The translations under genes were made by a program, and so were the position numbers. From Dethiobacter sp. (GTDB lineage: Bacteria > Bacillota_D > Dethiobacteria > Dethiobacterales > Dethiobacteraceae): a stretch of 60,830 nucleotides of DNA. Every line of letters starts with the position of its first letter. Within the stretch, counting starts at the first letter, position 1. Shown here piece by piece: positions 26,523 to 35,852 of the stretch. The notes under the pieces are model-generated. The model searched no databases. It saw nothing but the letters and a program-made list of their open reading frames with translations, and was not told the DNA's origin. The stretch covers positions 1 to 60,830 of the forward strand of contig JAGXSQ010000141.1 in assembly GCA_018333395.1 (NCBI GenBank), given 5' to 3'.

Positions 26523-28319
26523 TTATTTCTTGGCCTCACTCTGGTAATATTCACTGATTATCCTGGCCACGAGCGGGACAACTGTGCCGGTTTCAACATG
26601 CTCAACAATAACCGCGATAGCAATTTCCGGCGCTTCAGCCGGGGCATAGCCGACAAAAAGGCTATGAGGCCTTCTGTCCGTGCCCTGGACACCGGTTTCA
26701 GCCGTACCGGTCTTGCCAGCCAGCCGTACCGGCAGCTGACGCAGCGAGGCAGCCGTACCACCCGGCAGTGTAACTGCTTCCATGCCCTGACGGACAACCC
26801 GCCACGTTTCCTCGTTGTATAGAAGACGTCTGAGGACTTCCGGCTCAGCCCGGTAAACGGTTTCACCGCGGTAGTCTGTCACCGACTGGAGCAGGCGGGG
26901 ACGGTAATGGAGGCCCCCGTTAGCCAGCATTGCCGCATAGTTGGCCAACTGCAAAGGAGTAATCTGTGTGTCCGCCTGGCCGATAGCCACGGAGAGTACG
27001 TCGCCGATGTTCCAGCGCACGTTCCGGGAACGACGCGAATTGCGGCTGTCAAAAACGCCGGGCTCCTCTCCCTCAATGTCCAGGAGGCCGGTCGGTTGCC
27101 CAAACCCCAAATCATGAGCGTAGCGTTCCAAGGTGTCTATGCCGAGGCGCAGAGCAAGCTCAAAGAAAAAAATATTGCACGACTTGGCCAGGGCCTCGAC
27201 CACGTTCAGTGCGCCGTGCGCAGTTCCGCGAAAGCAGGCGCGAGGTCGCTCTCCACGGAAAAATATTTTTCTGCCGGTACAAATAATTCGTGTTTTTTCA
27301 CCGAGCACCCCTTCTTCCAGCCCGGCCACTGCCCCCAGCATTTTCAGGGTCGACCCGGCCGGGTAGCCACCGCGAATCACTCTATTTTTCTGAGGACTGT
27401 TCGGGTCAGCGTTGAGGGCGTCAATATCCTTGCTGATCGTGTTAGGATTATAGGCGGGGATACTGGCCATGGCCAGTATCTCACCATTATTAGGGTTCAA
27501 AATAACAACCGCCCCCCGGCCCGCTTGGTCATTCCCCTGTTGCCGCGCTGCTGTAACCGTTTCAGAGAACGCCTGCTCGACAATGCGCTGCAACCGCGCG
27601 TCCAGCGTCAGGTGCAGTCTGCCCCCCGGAATAGGGTTTTTCTTGCCCAGCACGCGCACCCGTTGCCCGTAACGATTCGTTTCCACTATCAGGCGGCCAT
27701 CCTGTCCGCGCAAAGTTTGCTCCCAGGCGCGTTCCAGGCCAAAGACGCCGATATTATCGCCGCTGCGATAAGAAATGCCCTGTTCCGCCAGCCTGCGTAG
27801 CTGCTCTGGGCCAATCTCGCCGACATATCCGAGCACATGGGCCGCAAGGCTGCCGCTCGGATAGTGGCGCACCGGCTCAGTTTCAATGATGACGCCAGGC
27901 AACTCCAGTTGCCGCTCCCTGATTTTAGCCACTACCTCCGCAGAAACGTCATTTTTCAGGCGAATAGGCGCAAAGGTTCTGAAGCGTTGCGCCGCAATTT
28001 TCTTTTGGATCAGACCTTCTTCCATCTTCAGCAACTCGCTCAAAAAGCGGATAACCTCCGGCCGGTCATGTTTGGGGAAATCCAGCAGGGAAACGGTAAA
28101 GCCGGGACGGCTACCGGCCAGCAACTCCCCGTGACGGTCATAAATTTCGCCTCGCGCCGCTGTGACAGGCAACTCCCTGGTGCGGTTATTCTCGGCCTTG
28201 GCAAAATAATAATCGTGCCGGTAAATCTGCAACCAGGCCAAGCGGGCCACCAGCAGCAGCATAACCAGCAGAACTATCATCATAAAAAACCGTATTCGCT
28301 CGAGCATGTATTTGTTCAT
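26523..28319 (-). CDS. mrdA: Penicillin-binding protein 2 (class B transpeptidase)
   Basis: Class B PBP of 598 residues, the transpeptidase partner of RodA in side-wall synthesis. One N-terminal membrane helix (about residues 9-30), a dimerisation domain (55-220), and the transpeptidase domain with SxxK at Ser323-Lys326 (GSTLKM), SCN at 380-382 and KTG at 536-538 (AGKTGTAE). It lies between mreD and minC, 20 bases downstream of mreD, in the classical mre-mrd arrangement. Confidence 0.96.
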   Translation of the reverse strand: MNKYMLERIRFFMMIVLLVMLLLVARLAWLQIYRHDYYFAKAENNRTRELPVTAARGEIYDRHGELLAGSRPGFTVSLLDFPKHDRPEVIRFLSELLKMEEGLIQKKIAAQRFRTFAPIRLKNDVSAEVVAKIRERQLELPGVIIETEPVRHYPSGSLAAHVLGYVGEIGPEQLRRLAEQGISYRSGDNIGVFGLERAWEQTLRGQDGRLIVETNRYGQRVRVLGKKNPIPGGRLHLTLDARLQRIVEQAFSETVTAARQQGNDQAGRGAVVILNPNNGEILAMASIPAYNPNTISKDIDALNADPNSPQKNRVIRGGYPAGSTLKMLGAVAGLEEGVLGEKTRIICTGRKIFFRGERPRACFRGTAHGALNVVEALAKSCNIFFFELALRLGIDTLERYAHDLGFGQPTGLLDIEGEEPGVFDSRNSRRSRNVRWNIGDVLSVAIGQADTQITPLQLANYAAMLANGGLHYRPRLLQSVTDYRGETVYRAEPEVLRRLLYNEETWRVVRQGMEAVTLPGGTAASLRQLPVRLAGKTGTAETGVQGTDRRPHSLFVGYAPAEAPEIAIAVIVEHVETGTVVPLVARIISEYYQSEAKK

Positions 28320-28339
28320 TTACTATTTAGCACCACCGT

Positions 28340-28846
28340 TTAGCTTTCATTCTCAGCAAAAAGCAAATGACGTTTTTGCAGACGGTAAAGAAAGGGATAA
28401 AGGATAATCATGAACATAAAATGCATGGCCATGCGTGGCAGGGAAACATCGCTAAGATAAGACCATAAAGAAATCGCTACGGGAAAATACAGGCGCATCA
28501 GCAAAAAGGTCACTATCTCGCTGACCAGAGTCAAAACCGTGACAATCAGCACCGGCGCAGGCAGAAAGTCTTTGTAGATTTCACGGGCCAACATTCCCGC
28601 CAAAGCCCCGGCCATCATTTTGCTAAAGCCAAAAAAACCCAGAGGAGCAGAAAAAAGGATGTCCTGCAGCAGGCCAGCGGCTAGGCCCAGCACGGCACCG
28701 CGGCGGGCATCGGAAAGCAGGGCGAGCGCGACTACCAGCAGCAACAAAAAATCGGGATGGACGCCCCCCGGCCTCGCCAGGGCCAGAACAGACCCTTGCA
28801 CAGAGAGGCTGACAGTAAACAAGACCGCCATTAACAGGTACTGCAT
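28340..28846 (-). CDS. mreD: Rod shape-determining protein MreD
   Basis: Integral membrane protein of 168 residues with five to six helices, part of the elongasome bridging MreC to the cytoplasmic machinery. Sequence conservation in MreD is low; identification rests on length, the PGGVHPDFLLLLVVALALL segment near residue 27, and its place between mreC and mrdA. It is six bases downstream of mreC. Confidence 0.93.
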   Translation of the reverse strand: MQYLLMAVLFTVSLSVQGSVLALARPGGVHPDFLLLLVVALALLSDARRGAVLGLAAGLLQDILFSAPLGFFGFSKMMAGALAGMLAREIYKDFLPAPVLIVTVLTLVSEIVTFLLMRLYFPVAISLWSYLSDVSLPRMAMHFMFMIILYPFLYRLQKRHLLFAENES

Positions 28847-28852
28847 TTTACG

Positions 28853-29707
28853 CTACCTCCCAGCCGGGGACGTCAGAACGACAAAGACTTCCTCCAGGCG
28901 GTTGAAATTGGCTGCCGGCTTCAGTAGGGCGTATTTCATGATCGCGTACTCGTCCTCACCCGTTTCCAGCACATAGCCAATCACTAGCCCTTTAGGGAAA
29001 ACGCCGCCCAGACCAGACGAAATGACGGTATCACCCGTTTGAATATTGGCCTCACGAGGCAGGTTGATCATTTTCAGAGAGCCTAGGCGACCTGCGGCAC
29101 TTTCCACGATACCTGTTGCTTCTCCCGGATCACGCGAGCGCTGCACCAGCGCGCTAACGGCCTGCCGCGTATCGGTCAGCAGCAGAACCTGCGCTGAAAC
29201 AGTTGTGACAGACAGGACATTGCCCACCAACCCCTCACTGGTGACAACCGCCATCCTAGGCGCCACGCCGTGTGTGGCGCCCCTATTAATAGTCATCGTC
29301 TGAAACCAGCCGCTCGCCTCTCTGGCCGTTACCTCCGCGGCCATAAGTTCATGCTCGCTCCGCGCCTCGAGGTTCAGCAATTGGCGCAGTCGGTGATTTT
29401 CCCGGCGCAGTTCGGCTAAGCGCGACTCCAGGGTGGCCGCAGCTACCAGTTGCTCTGTAAGCCGCTCATTTTCCTTCAGGAGATACTGGTAATTTCTCAC
29501 TGTCGCCAGGACGCTCTCCGCGGAACGGGTTATGCGCTGAAAGACCCCTTGCACAGGGGTCAATATTACCAGCACAACATCCTCAATCATGCTAACTTCC
29601 TGCCGCCCCCGAGCCGTAAGGCTAATAAGTCCGAGCAACAGAACAAACACAATCAGGAGGGAAAACATATTTTTTCTTGCTTTCAGGGGAGCAAGCAATC
29701 TTCTCAC
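28853..29707 (-). CDS. mreC: Rod shape-determining protein MreC
   Basis: MreC, 284 residues: an N-terminal membrane anchor (about residues 14-33), a coiled coil (about 70-115), and two beta-barrel domains exposed outside (GVAPRMAVVTSEGLVGNVL; NIQTGDTVISSGLGGVFPKG). It organises PBP2 and RodA outside the membrane. It lies 22 bases after mreB in the mreBCD operon. Confidence 0.96.
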   Translation of the reverse strand: MRRLLAPLKARKNMFSLLIVFVLLLGLISLTARGRQEVSMIEDVVLVILTPVQGVFQRITRSAESVLATVRNYQYLLKENERLTEQLVAAATLESRLAELRRENHRLRQLLNLEARSEHELMAAEVTAREASGWFQTMTINRGATHGVAPRMAVVTSEGLVGNVLSVTTVSAQVLLLTDTRQAVSALVQRSRDPGEATGIVESAAGRLGSLKMINLPREANIQTGDTVISSGLGGVFPKGLVIGYVLETGEDEYAIMKYALLKPAANFNRLEEVFVVLTSPAGR

Positions 29708-29729
29708 CCTTAAAATTAGACTGAGCTGA

Positions 29730-30767
29730 CTAAATCAGCCGGCGCGGAGCCAGGGCCACCCGCCTAAGCAATTCAATTTCCGCCAGCGCCTTCCCGGCAC
29801 CAAGCGCCACGCAGTCGAGCGGGTTATCAGCGATATAGACGGGCATACCAGTTTCCATGGCCACCAAGCGATCTAAACCGTGCAAAAGAGCCCCGCCCCC
29901 GGTCATCACAATTCCTTTGTCCATAATATCGGCAGCCAGTTCCGGCGGGGTTTTTTCCAGCGTAATTTTGATCGCCCCCAGAATACTGGCCACGGGGTCA
30001 GCTAGGGCAATCTCAATTTCCGTGTCTGTTACCGTGTGCGTTTTCGGCAACCCACTGACCAGATCCCGGCCGCGGATGTCTATCTGTCGGGGATTTTTTT
30101 CATCCCGGAGCGCAGTGCCTATATTGATTTTGATTTCCTCGGCGGTCCGCTCACCAATCATGAGGTTATAATTTTTCTTGATATGCTGGACGATAGCCTC
30201 GTCCATTTCATCACCGCCCACACGCATCGAACGGCTGGTTACTATCCCGCCAAGTGAAATAATGGCTACTTCAGTCGTGCCGCCTCCGATGTCCACAATC
30301 ATGCTTCCCGTGGGCTCCTCTACCGGCAGACCGGCACCGATAGCTGCCGCCATCGGCTCCTCAATCAGAAAGGCCTCCCTGGCACCAGCCTGCTTGGTAG
30401 CATCAATAACGGCCCTCTTTTCCACCTCCGTCACGCCTGAGGGGACACATATGACGACCTGGGCCTTAAAGATACTCCTGCGCTTGTAGGCTTTGGCGAT
30501 AAAATGGCGCAGCATCGTCTGCGTTACGTCAAAATCAGCGATAACGCCATCCTTCATCGGTCGGATAGCCACAATATTTCCCGGAGTGCGTCCAATCATC
30601 CGCTTGGCATCCTCCCCAACCTCCAGTACAGCACCTGTATCGCGGCGGATAGCCACTACGGACGGCTCACGCAAGACAATCCCCTTCCCCTTGACAAAGA
30701 CGAGTGTATTGGCTGTGCCTAAATCAATCCCGATGTCCCGGGAAAAAAATTTCGTCAGGAAATGCAT
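29730..30767 (-). CDS. mreB: Actin-like rod shape protein MreB
   Basis: MreB, 345 residues, an actin-fold ATPase that guides side-wall synthesis. Phosphate motifs are [18 protein letters not shown] at the N-terminus and [17 protein letters not shown] near residue 165; the adenosine motif is [21 protein letters not shown] precedes the ATG. The gene has its own good promoter at 30807-30834 and begins the mreBCD-mrdA-minCDE run. Confidence 0.98.
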   Translation of the reverse strand: MHFLTKFFSRDIGIDLGTANTLVFVKGKGIVLREPSVVAIRRDTGAVLEVGEDAKRMIGRTPGNIVAIRPMKDGVIADFDVTQTMLRHFIAKAYKRRSIFKAQVVICVPSGVTEVEKRAVIDATKQAGAREAFLIEEPMAAAIGAGLPVEEPTGSMIVDIGGGTTEVAIISLGGIVTSRSMRVGGDEMDEAIVQHIKKNYNLMIGERTAEEIKINIGTALRDEKNPRQIDIRGRDLVSGLPKTHTVTDTEIEIALADPVASILGAIKITLEKTPPELAADIMDKGIVMTGGGALLHGLDRLVAMETGMPVYIADNPLDCVALGAGKALAEIELLRRVALAPRRLI

Positions 30768-30806
30768 GGAAGCGACCCCTTTCGTCGTTAAGCTCTGCTC
30801 TTTACC

Positions 30807-30834
30807 ATTATATCAGTTCTGCTTGCAGACACAA
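30807..30834 (-). promoter_or_regulatory. Candidate mreB promoter
   Basis: Minus strand: TTGTGT (30829-30834), a 16-base spacer, and a perfect TATAAT (30807-30812), 39 bases before the mreB ATG. The -35 matches only its first three bases. Confidence 0.6.
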
Positions 30835-30837
30835 TAA

Positions 30838-30873
30838 GAAAAATCACCCTTACCAAGCATGGTATCTGGCAAG
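30838..30873 (-). terminator. Possible weak terminator of radC
   Basis: Just after the radC stop, CTTGCCA (30867-30873) can pair with TTGGTAAG (30849-30856) over a ten-base loop, followed by GGTGATTTTTC. The stem contains a G-T pair and the T-run is offset, so it is only a candidate. Confidence 0.35.
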
Positions 30874-30879
30874 CTTGTT

Positions 30880-31578
30880 TTAGGATGGCAGAAGTCCCTT
30901 TTCGCGGAAACTAAAGAACCGGCCATCGCCGATCACCACGTGATCCAGCACCTCAATCCCAACCAGCTTGCCTGCCTCGCAAAGTCTGCGGGTCACCTCT
31001 AGGTCTTCACGGCTCGGTGTGGGATCACCGCTAGGATGGTTGTGGAGCAGGATAATGCCGGCGCTGGCTCTGAGCACCGCCGGACGGAAGACCTCTCGCG
31101 GATGCACAAGGGAGGCATTAAGGCTGCCGATAGAAATTTCCTCTATGCCAAGCACCTTGTTTTTGATGTCGAGCAAAACGACGCGGAAATGTTCCCGCAG
31201 ATAATCGCGCATCTCCTCCATCACCAACCCAGCCACGTCTGCCGGTGAACCGATGGTCACCGGACCGGTGCGCTGACGGGAGCTCAGGCGCACCGCCAGC
31301 TCGACAGTTGCCAGCAATGTCCCCGCCTTGGCCGGGCCAAGGCCATTAAGCGCAACCAATTCCTCTGCCGTTCGCCGCGGCAGTCCCTGTAAGCCGCCAA
31401 ACTCTACCAATATTCTTTCGGCCAGCTGTACAGCCGTTTCCTTGCTCGTTCCCGTACGGATCAGGATAGCGAGCAACTCCGCGTCAGAAAGGCTCGCCTG
31501 TCCGTGTTGCAGCAGGCGCTCCCGTGGACGCTCCCCCGGAGGCAGATCTTTGATGGTCAGGCGCCGTGATGTCAGAAT
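30880..31578 (-). CDS. radC: RadC family protein (JAMM/MPN+ domain), non-canonical start
   Basis: RadC-type protein with an N-terminal helix-hairpin-helix region and a C-terminal JAMM metal-binding domain (HNHPSGDPTPSREDL). Its cellular role is unsettled. The conserved N-terminus, LTIKDLPPGERPRERLL then SDAELLAILIRTG, is encoded in frame, but no ATG, GTG or TTG precedes it before the upstream stop at 31648-31650. AAGGAG at 31585-31590 stands six bases before an ATT (31576-31578) and nine before a CTG (31573-31575). Start at ATT gives 232 residues, the usual length. The only ordinary start is a TTG at 31476, giving 198 residues and losing conserved sequence. A sequencing or real frameshift is the alternative. 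Confidence 0.82.
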   Translation of the reverse strand: MLTSRRLTIKDLPPGERPRERLLQHGQASLSDAELLAILIRTGTSKETAVQLAERILVEFGGLQGLPRRTAEELVALNGLGPAKAGTLLATVELAVRLSSRQRTGPVTIGSPADVAGLVMEEMRDYLREHFRVVLLDIKNKVLGIEEISIGSLNASLVHPREVFRPAVLRASAGIILLHNHPSGDPTPSREDLEVTRRLCEAGKLVGIEVLDHVVIGDGRFFSFREKGLLPS

Positions 31579-32164
31579 TACCAGCTCCTTCCCATAGCTT
31601 GATACCTTGACGAAACAACATTTGCCAGAGAGCGGCCAACGGCAACCCTACCACGTTGAAATAACAGCCAGCCAGTCTCTCTACAAAGACAGCGGCCTGC
31701 CCCTGGATGCCATAGCCTCCTGCCTTGTCAAAAGGCTCACCGCTCTGGACATACCAGTTCAACTCTTCGTCCGCAATGGAGCGCATCCAAACAGTCGTTT
31801 TCTCGACGTGAGTAGCGATACGGCCTGTCCGGTTGTCGATTACCGCCACGCCCGTCAAAACTTCATGCTGCCGCCCAGAAAGGCGGCGCAGCATCTCTCT
31901 CGCTTCCGCTTCATCACGCGGCTTGCCAAGCAGCAAACCATCGACGCAGACGACTGTATCGGCCGCGATAATCAGGACATCGCCGCTTCTGCTTGCTACG
32001 TCCCGTGCTTTGCGCAAGGCAAGTGCCTCCGCTAGGCGGGCGGGATTGCTCTCGTCGTCATGCTCTTCTGTCACGCCACTTTCCACCGTCGTAAAAGCAA
32101 GCCCGAGCTGCCGAAGCAGCTCAGCCCGCCGCGGTGAAGCAGAGGCTAGCACAATTTCAAGCAT
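31484..32164 (-). CDS. maf: Maf family nucleotide pyrophosphatase
   Basis: Maf/YhdE-type nucleoside triphosphate pyrophosphatase, 226 residues. It removes modified or excess NTPs and affects septum formation in Bacillus. Motifs: VLASASPRRAELLRQLGL at the N-terminus, AADTVVCVDG near residue 70 and GGYGIQGQAAVFVERLAGCY near 150. Typical Maf proteins end about residue 195; here some 30 further residues of low quality run over the start of radC (95-base overlap). ATG at 32164 follows GAGGAG. It is eight bases downstream of the Gx-transporter gene. Confidence 0.92.
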   Translation of the reverse strand: MLEIVLASASPRRAELLRQLGLAFTTVESGVTEEHDDESNPARLAEALALRKARDVASRSGDVLIIAADTVVCVDGLLLGKPRDEAEAREMLRRLSGRQHEVLTGVAVIDNRTGRIATHVEKTTVWMRSIADEELNWYVQSGEPFDKAGGYGIQGQAAVFVERLAGCYFNVVGLPLAALWQMLFRQGIKLWEGAGNSDITAPDHQRSASGGASTGAPAATRTGEPF

Positions 32165-32172
32165 GTTACTCC

Positions 32173-32703
32173 TCATCCTTCCGGCAAGTCGCGGATAGCG
32201 CGCACCAGCACGCGCTGGCAGTAGAAAACAGCCAGGCCGGTAAAAAAACCAGCGGGAATAGCCAGAATCAACAGTAAAGGCAGATAGAGTTTGAGCAAGT
32301 TCATGTTACCGATAATCAGGCTGGCTAGGCCAACTTGAGCAGTATTGTGAACCACGGCACCAACAATGCTGACCGCCACCAGGGAAAGACGCTCGCGACG
32401 CCAAAACCACAAGGCGAGCGCCATGGCCAGCATGGAGAAAACTGCTCCGACCAGGCTCAGGTAAAAGCCAAACCCTAGGAAATTACCGAGAAAAAAACTG
32501 CCCAGCAGTGAACGGAAAACGACCACAAACATCGCGGCCTGAAAACCGTAAAGAACCAAGGCGAGCAACGCAATGATGTTGGCCAGCCCAAGCTTAGCCC
32601 CAGGAACAGCGACCGGGAGCGGCAAAGCAGACTCAACGGCATGGAGTGCCATGGCCAGCGCCACGAGCACGGCAATGTGCGCCATCTTCCTCGTCCTGTT
32701 CAT
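32173..32703 (-). CDS. Gx transporter family membrane protein
   Basis: Hydrophobic protein of 176 residues with five to six membrane helices, of the family named heptaprenyl diphosphate synthase component I or Gx transporter (ECF-S-like). The signature LPVAVPGAKLGLANIIAL is at about residues 29-46. The transported compound is not established; the family often stands beside apbE and Rnf-type genes. Its ATG overlaps the apbE stop as ATGA, so the two are coupled. maf follows after eight bases. Confidence 0.85.
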   Translation of the reverse strand: MNRTRKMAHIAVLVALAMALHAVESALPLPVAVPGAKLGLANIIALLALVLYGFQAAMFVVVFRSLLGSFFLGNFLGFGFYLSLVGAVFSMLAMALALWFWRRERLSLVAVSIVGAVVHNTAQVGLASLIIGNMNLLKLYLPLLLILAIPAGFFTGLAVFYCQRVLVRAIRDLPEG

Positions 32704-33719
32704 GGGCTAACGGCTACTTTTCCCGCTAGACCACTGGAAAGCAAGACTTCCAGTTCCTCGGTAACCAGGATCGCCTCCACCCCAGGCCACGATTCAATAA
32801 GCGCCAGGCCCCGGTCGCGGCCCAGCACAAAGACTGCCGTAGATAAAGCGTCAGCGGTAACCGCGTCTGGAGCCACCACGGTAACACTAGTCAGGCCTCT
32901 GGCCGGCCGGCCCGTCCGAGGGTCGAGGAGGTGGTGGTAGCGGGTGCCAGCAACCATAAAATAGCGCTCGTAGTCGCCGGAGGTGACGACAGCGCTGTCC
33001 CGCAGTTCCAGGACCGCCAGAATCTTGCGCCGCTCCCGCGGGTGACGCACCCCTATCCGCCAAGCACTGCCATCTGGCTTGCTGCCAATAACCCGAATAT
33101 CTCCGCCGGCGTCCACCGAGGCCGAAGTTACTCCGGCCTGCAAAAGAACCTCCGTGGCCCGATCCACGATAAAGCCTTTGGCAATCCCGCCTAGGTCCAT
33201 TTCCGCCCCGCTCTGCCGCAGGTAAACAGACCCGGCAACCCCGTCCGCCACTACCTGCCGGAAGTCTACCAGTTCTACCGCTGCCTCCAGCCTTTCCTGT
33301 GGCGGAAGACGCCCTTCGCCATCTCCAAAGCCCCATAATCGCAAAAGAGGCGCCACAGTAATGTCAAAGGCGCCACCTGTAAGTACCCCAAAATCCAGAC
33401 CTCGACTGATAACCGAAAGCGTCTCTGCCGAGACAGGCACCGGCTCCCGACCGGCAGCAAGATTGACCTGGGAAACTTCTGAGGTGGGGAGATGTCTGTC
33501 CAAAAGGCTTTCCAGCCTGAACATCTCCCGGTAAGCCTCTTCCAGCGCCCTCTGCCCTTGGCGCGTCTCCCTGGTAAACACAATACTTTTCACAACCGTG
33601 TCCATCAAAAATTCCGTATGGGTGCTTTCTTCCCACCCGCCCCAGGGCCGTACCGCCGCCAGCAGCACGCCAAGCAAAGCCACTGCTACCACCATGTACG
33701 GGATAAATGCTTTTTTCAA
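32700..33719 (-). CDS. apbE: FAD:protein FMN transferase ApbE
   Basis: ApbE, 339 residues, attaches FMN from FAD to a Ser/Thr of target proteins such as RnfG and RnfD. An uncleaved membrane anchor spans about residues 5-24; there is no lipobox cysteine. Family motifs: FDITVAPLLRLWGFG, DLGGIAKGFIVDRA, VDAGGDIRVIG and HHLLDPRTGRPA. It lies 47 bases downstream of the third antiporter-like gene in the block that begins with rnfC, which fits a role in maturing that Rnf complex. Confidence 0.95.
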   Translation of the reverse strand: MKKAFIPYMVVAVALLGVLLAAVRPWGGWEESTHTEFLMDTVVKSIVFTRETRQGQRALEEAYREMFRLESLLDRHLPTSEVSQVNLAAGREPVPVSAETLSVISRGLDFGVLTGGAFDITVAPLLRLWGFGDGEGRLPPQERLEAAVELVDFRQVVADGVAGSVYLRQSGAEMDLGGIAKGFIVDRATEVLLQAGVTSASVDAGGDIRVIGSKPDGSAWRIGVRHPRERRKILAVLELRDSAVVTSGDYERYFMVAGTRYHHLLDPRTGRPARGLTSVTVVAPDAVTADALSTAVFVLGRDRGLALIESWPGVEAILVTEELEVLLSSGLAGKVAVSP

Positions 33720-33766
33720 ACCGACCGCTCCATTTTAATGATCTAATAATTTCTATTGTGTCCGGA

Positions 33767-35773
33767 TTATCGAGTGAAATAAACCAGGATAAATAGGAAC
33801 AGACCCAGCATCAGCGCAATTAGCAAGGAATCGAAATTCAGATTCCTAATGTTCCAGTCTGAAGGACGGCCGCGTATCTTGTCCCACAAACTACGCGATC
33901 TCTGGCCCGACTGCTCGTACAGCGCATCTAAAGTATCGTCGAACTGAGCTGTTTTGTCCGCAAGCCCCCTCACTAGCTGGCCCGACTGCTCGTACATCTC
34001 GTCTAAAGAATCATCTAGCTGAGCCGTTTTGTCCGCAAGTCCCCTCGCTAGCTGGCCCGACTTTTCATAAGCCTCGTTCAGGGACGAATCGAATTGCTGC
34101 GTCCCATCAGCCAGCCGTCGTGCTAGGTCGCTCGATCTTTCGTAAGCTTCATTAATGGCGGCGTCGAATGATTTTGTCAAGGAAGCAGTATGGCGAGCTA
34201 ACCGGCTTGAAGATTCGTACAACTGGTCCAGATCTCTGTCCAGAGTACAGACAATCTGGCAAGCTCTCAGGACGGCGCGATACAAGGGCCGGTAAAACAG
34301 ATACTCCACACTGAGCCAACTAGGGGGTTTAATCCCTTTCTCAAGAACATTTTTTAAAACTATAAAGACCAGGAGGCCGATGACGAGGAATTGCATAGCG
34401 GATGAAACCCCTTGAGCGGAGTAAACAGCCAGCTTTGAGCCAAAAGGCAAGATACCGCCCATCAGCTGAGGCCAGATCCCTAGGATAAGGCAAAAAGCAG
34501 AAGCCAACATTATACCAGCCTTCATTGTTACTGGTATCTTTCTTTGAGGGTGGATCCGCGCTTTAATAAAGCCAAAATAAACAAGGTTACAGAGAGACAC
34601 AACCGTACCCACGCCGGCAAACATCAGCATCCACTCGGCAACCACGACGCCATCTAGAGCTGTTTTCAGCAGGTATTTGCTGACATACCCATTAAAGGGA
34701 GGCACACCGGAAATGGCCAGCGCGCCAACCACCGCTCCCAAGGCGGCGACAGGCATATTTTTCCATAGCGGAGTTGTCTCTTCGCCTTCTTTATGACGCT
34801 GGAGGTCATGTAAATTTTCCGTCCCGGCCGCAAAGAGAACGGCGCCGGCACTCATAAATAACGGGGCCTTATAAAGTGCGGAATTTACCACATGCAGCAG
34901 CCCGCCGTCAATACCGGCCGCAGTCCCAACGCCGACACCCGCCACCATATAACCCACCTGACTGATAACGTGATAAGAAAGAAGACGGCGTAAATCTTTC
35001 TGCATAAGCGCGCAGACCATGCCGAAGACTGCCATGGAGGCACCCATCAGGATAATGAACTCATGAGGCGGCAAAAAGCGTGACAAAGCATAAACGCCGA
35101 CTTTTGTCGTTAATCCTGCCAGGACTACGCTGACAGGAAAAGAGGCCGTCGGATACCCCCAAATAACCCAGACATGAAAGGGCAAAAAGGCTGCTTTAAA
35201 AGCTACCGCCAGTCCAAAGTAAATCAGGCCCGTCGCCGGCGGCATTATGGCAAATGAACCGGTAGCCGCACTTTGCTGTATAATCCCAAGTAGCAACAGT
35301 AAGCCGCCCAGAACATGAAAAATCATAAATCGGTAGCCCATACGCAGCGCTTGCGGCGTCAGTTTGAGTAAAATCAGTATCGCCACCGAAAATGTTAATA
35401 TTTCCCAAAAGATGAATAACGTGATCAAGTTAGCGGAAAACCCCACGCCCACAGCGCTGGCGATGGCGATTAGCGAAAGGGCTTGCTCCGCCGGATCGGC
35501 CACTTGCAATCCATAAAGCAAGGCCAGAGCGCCGACGAACAAAAACCCAAACACAGCCATTCTGGCATAAGGGTGAGCCGTAAAGGAAAACGAAGCCAAC
35601 CCGATATTTTCCAGCGAGCGCAAGATGGCAAAGTCCCGCAGCTCAACACCGGAAAGATTGTAGAAAGCCAAAAATCCCATTAGACAGATCATCAACAAAA
35701 TTACCTTTTGCCGCACACTCTTTGACGCCAGCGGCAATACAAGGGCGACAACAAAACAGCTCAGAATGAACAA
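33767..35773 (-). CDS. Antiporter-like (MrpD/NuoL family) subunit with repeat-bearing C-terminus
   Basis: Proton-conducting-transporter family protein of 668 residues. Key membrane residues are kept: Glu in TLFIFWEIL and Lys in AFKAAFLPFHVW; the usual LPDAH after the latter is replaced by VIWGYP. After the antiporter core (about 1-480) comes a unique region: five tandem 25-residue repeats (517-641; pattern YExSGQLARGLADKTAQ) and a final membrane helix (about 648-666). This is reminiscent of the lateral helix plus last helix of NuoL. The start codon is uncertain: TTG at 35773 has no good ribosome site, while AAGGCGGTGA lies 16-25 bases upstream. It is the last of three D-type subunits. Confidence 0.88.
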   Translation of the reverse strand: MFILSCFVVALVLPLASKSVRQKVILLMICLMGFLAFYNLSGVELRDFAILRSLENIGLASFSFTAHPYARMAVFGFLFVGALALLYGLQVADPAEQALSLIAIASAVGVGFSANLITLFIFWEILTFSVAILILLKLTPQALRMGYRFMIFHVLGGLLLLLGIIQQSAATGSFAIMPPATGLIYFGLAVAFKAAFLPFHVWVIWGYPTASFPVSVVLAGLTTKVGVYALSRFLPPHEFIILMGASMAVFGMVCALMQKDLRRLLSYHVISQVGYMVAGVGVGTAAGIDGGLLHVVNSALYKAPLFMSAGAVLFAAGTENLHDLQRHKEGEETTPLWKNMPVAALGAVVGALAISGVPPFNGYVSKYLLKTALDGVVVAEWMLMFAGVGTVVSLCNLVYFGFIKARIHPQRKIPVTMKAGIMLASAFCLILGIWPQLMGGILPFGSKLAVYSAQGVSSAMQFLVIGLLVFIVLKNVLEKGIKPPSWLSVEYLFYRPLYRAVLRACQIVCTLDRDLDQLYESSSRLARHTASLTKSFDAAINEAYERSSDLARRLADGTQQFDSSLNEAYEKSGQLARGLADKTAQLDDSLDEMYEQSGQLVRGLADKTAQFDDTLDALYEQSGQRSRSLWDKIRGRPSDWNIRNLNFDSLLIALMLGLFLFILVYFTR
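33851..34225 (-). repeat. Five tandem 75-base coding repeats
   Basis: Encodes residues 517-641 of the antiporter-like protein. Units begin at residues 517, 542, 567, 592 and 617. Units 3 and 4 are nearly identical at DNA and protein level (EKSGQLARGLADKTAQ versus EQSGQLVRGLADKTAQ), which points to recent duplication; units 1 and 5 are more diverged. Confidence 0.85.
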
Positions 35774-35852
35774 TAAATAGAGGTCTATCTTGAGTCACCG
35801 CCTTGTGATAAATGATACTTCTGCGTAATTTCTACCGCAACACTCTTGCTGC

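Noticed and set aside
33851..34225. CRISPR-like array
   Set aside because: The tandem 75-base units have no spacers, are fully in frame and encode a helical protein repeat. No CRISPR array or cas gene was seen anywhere in the window.
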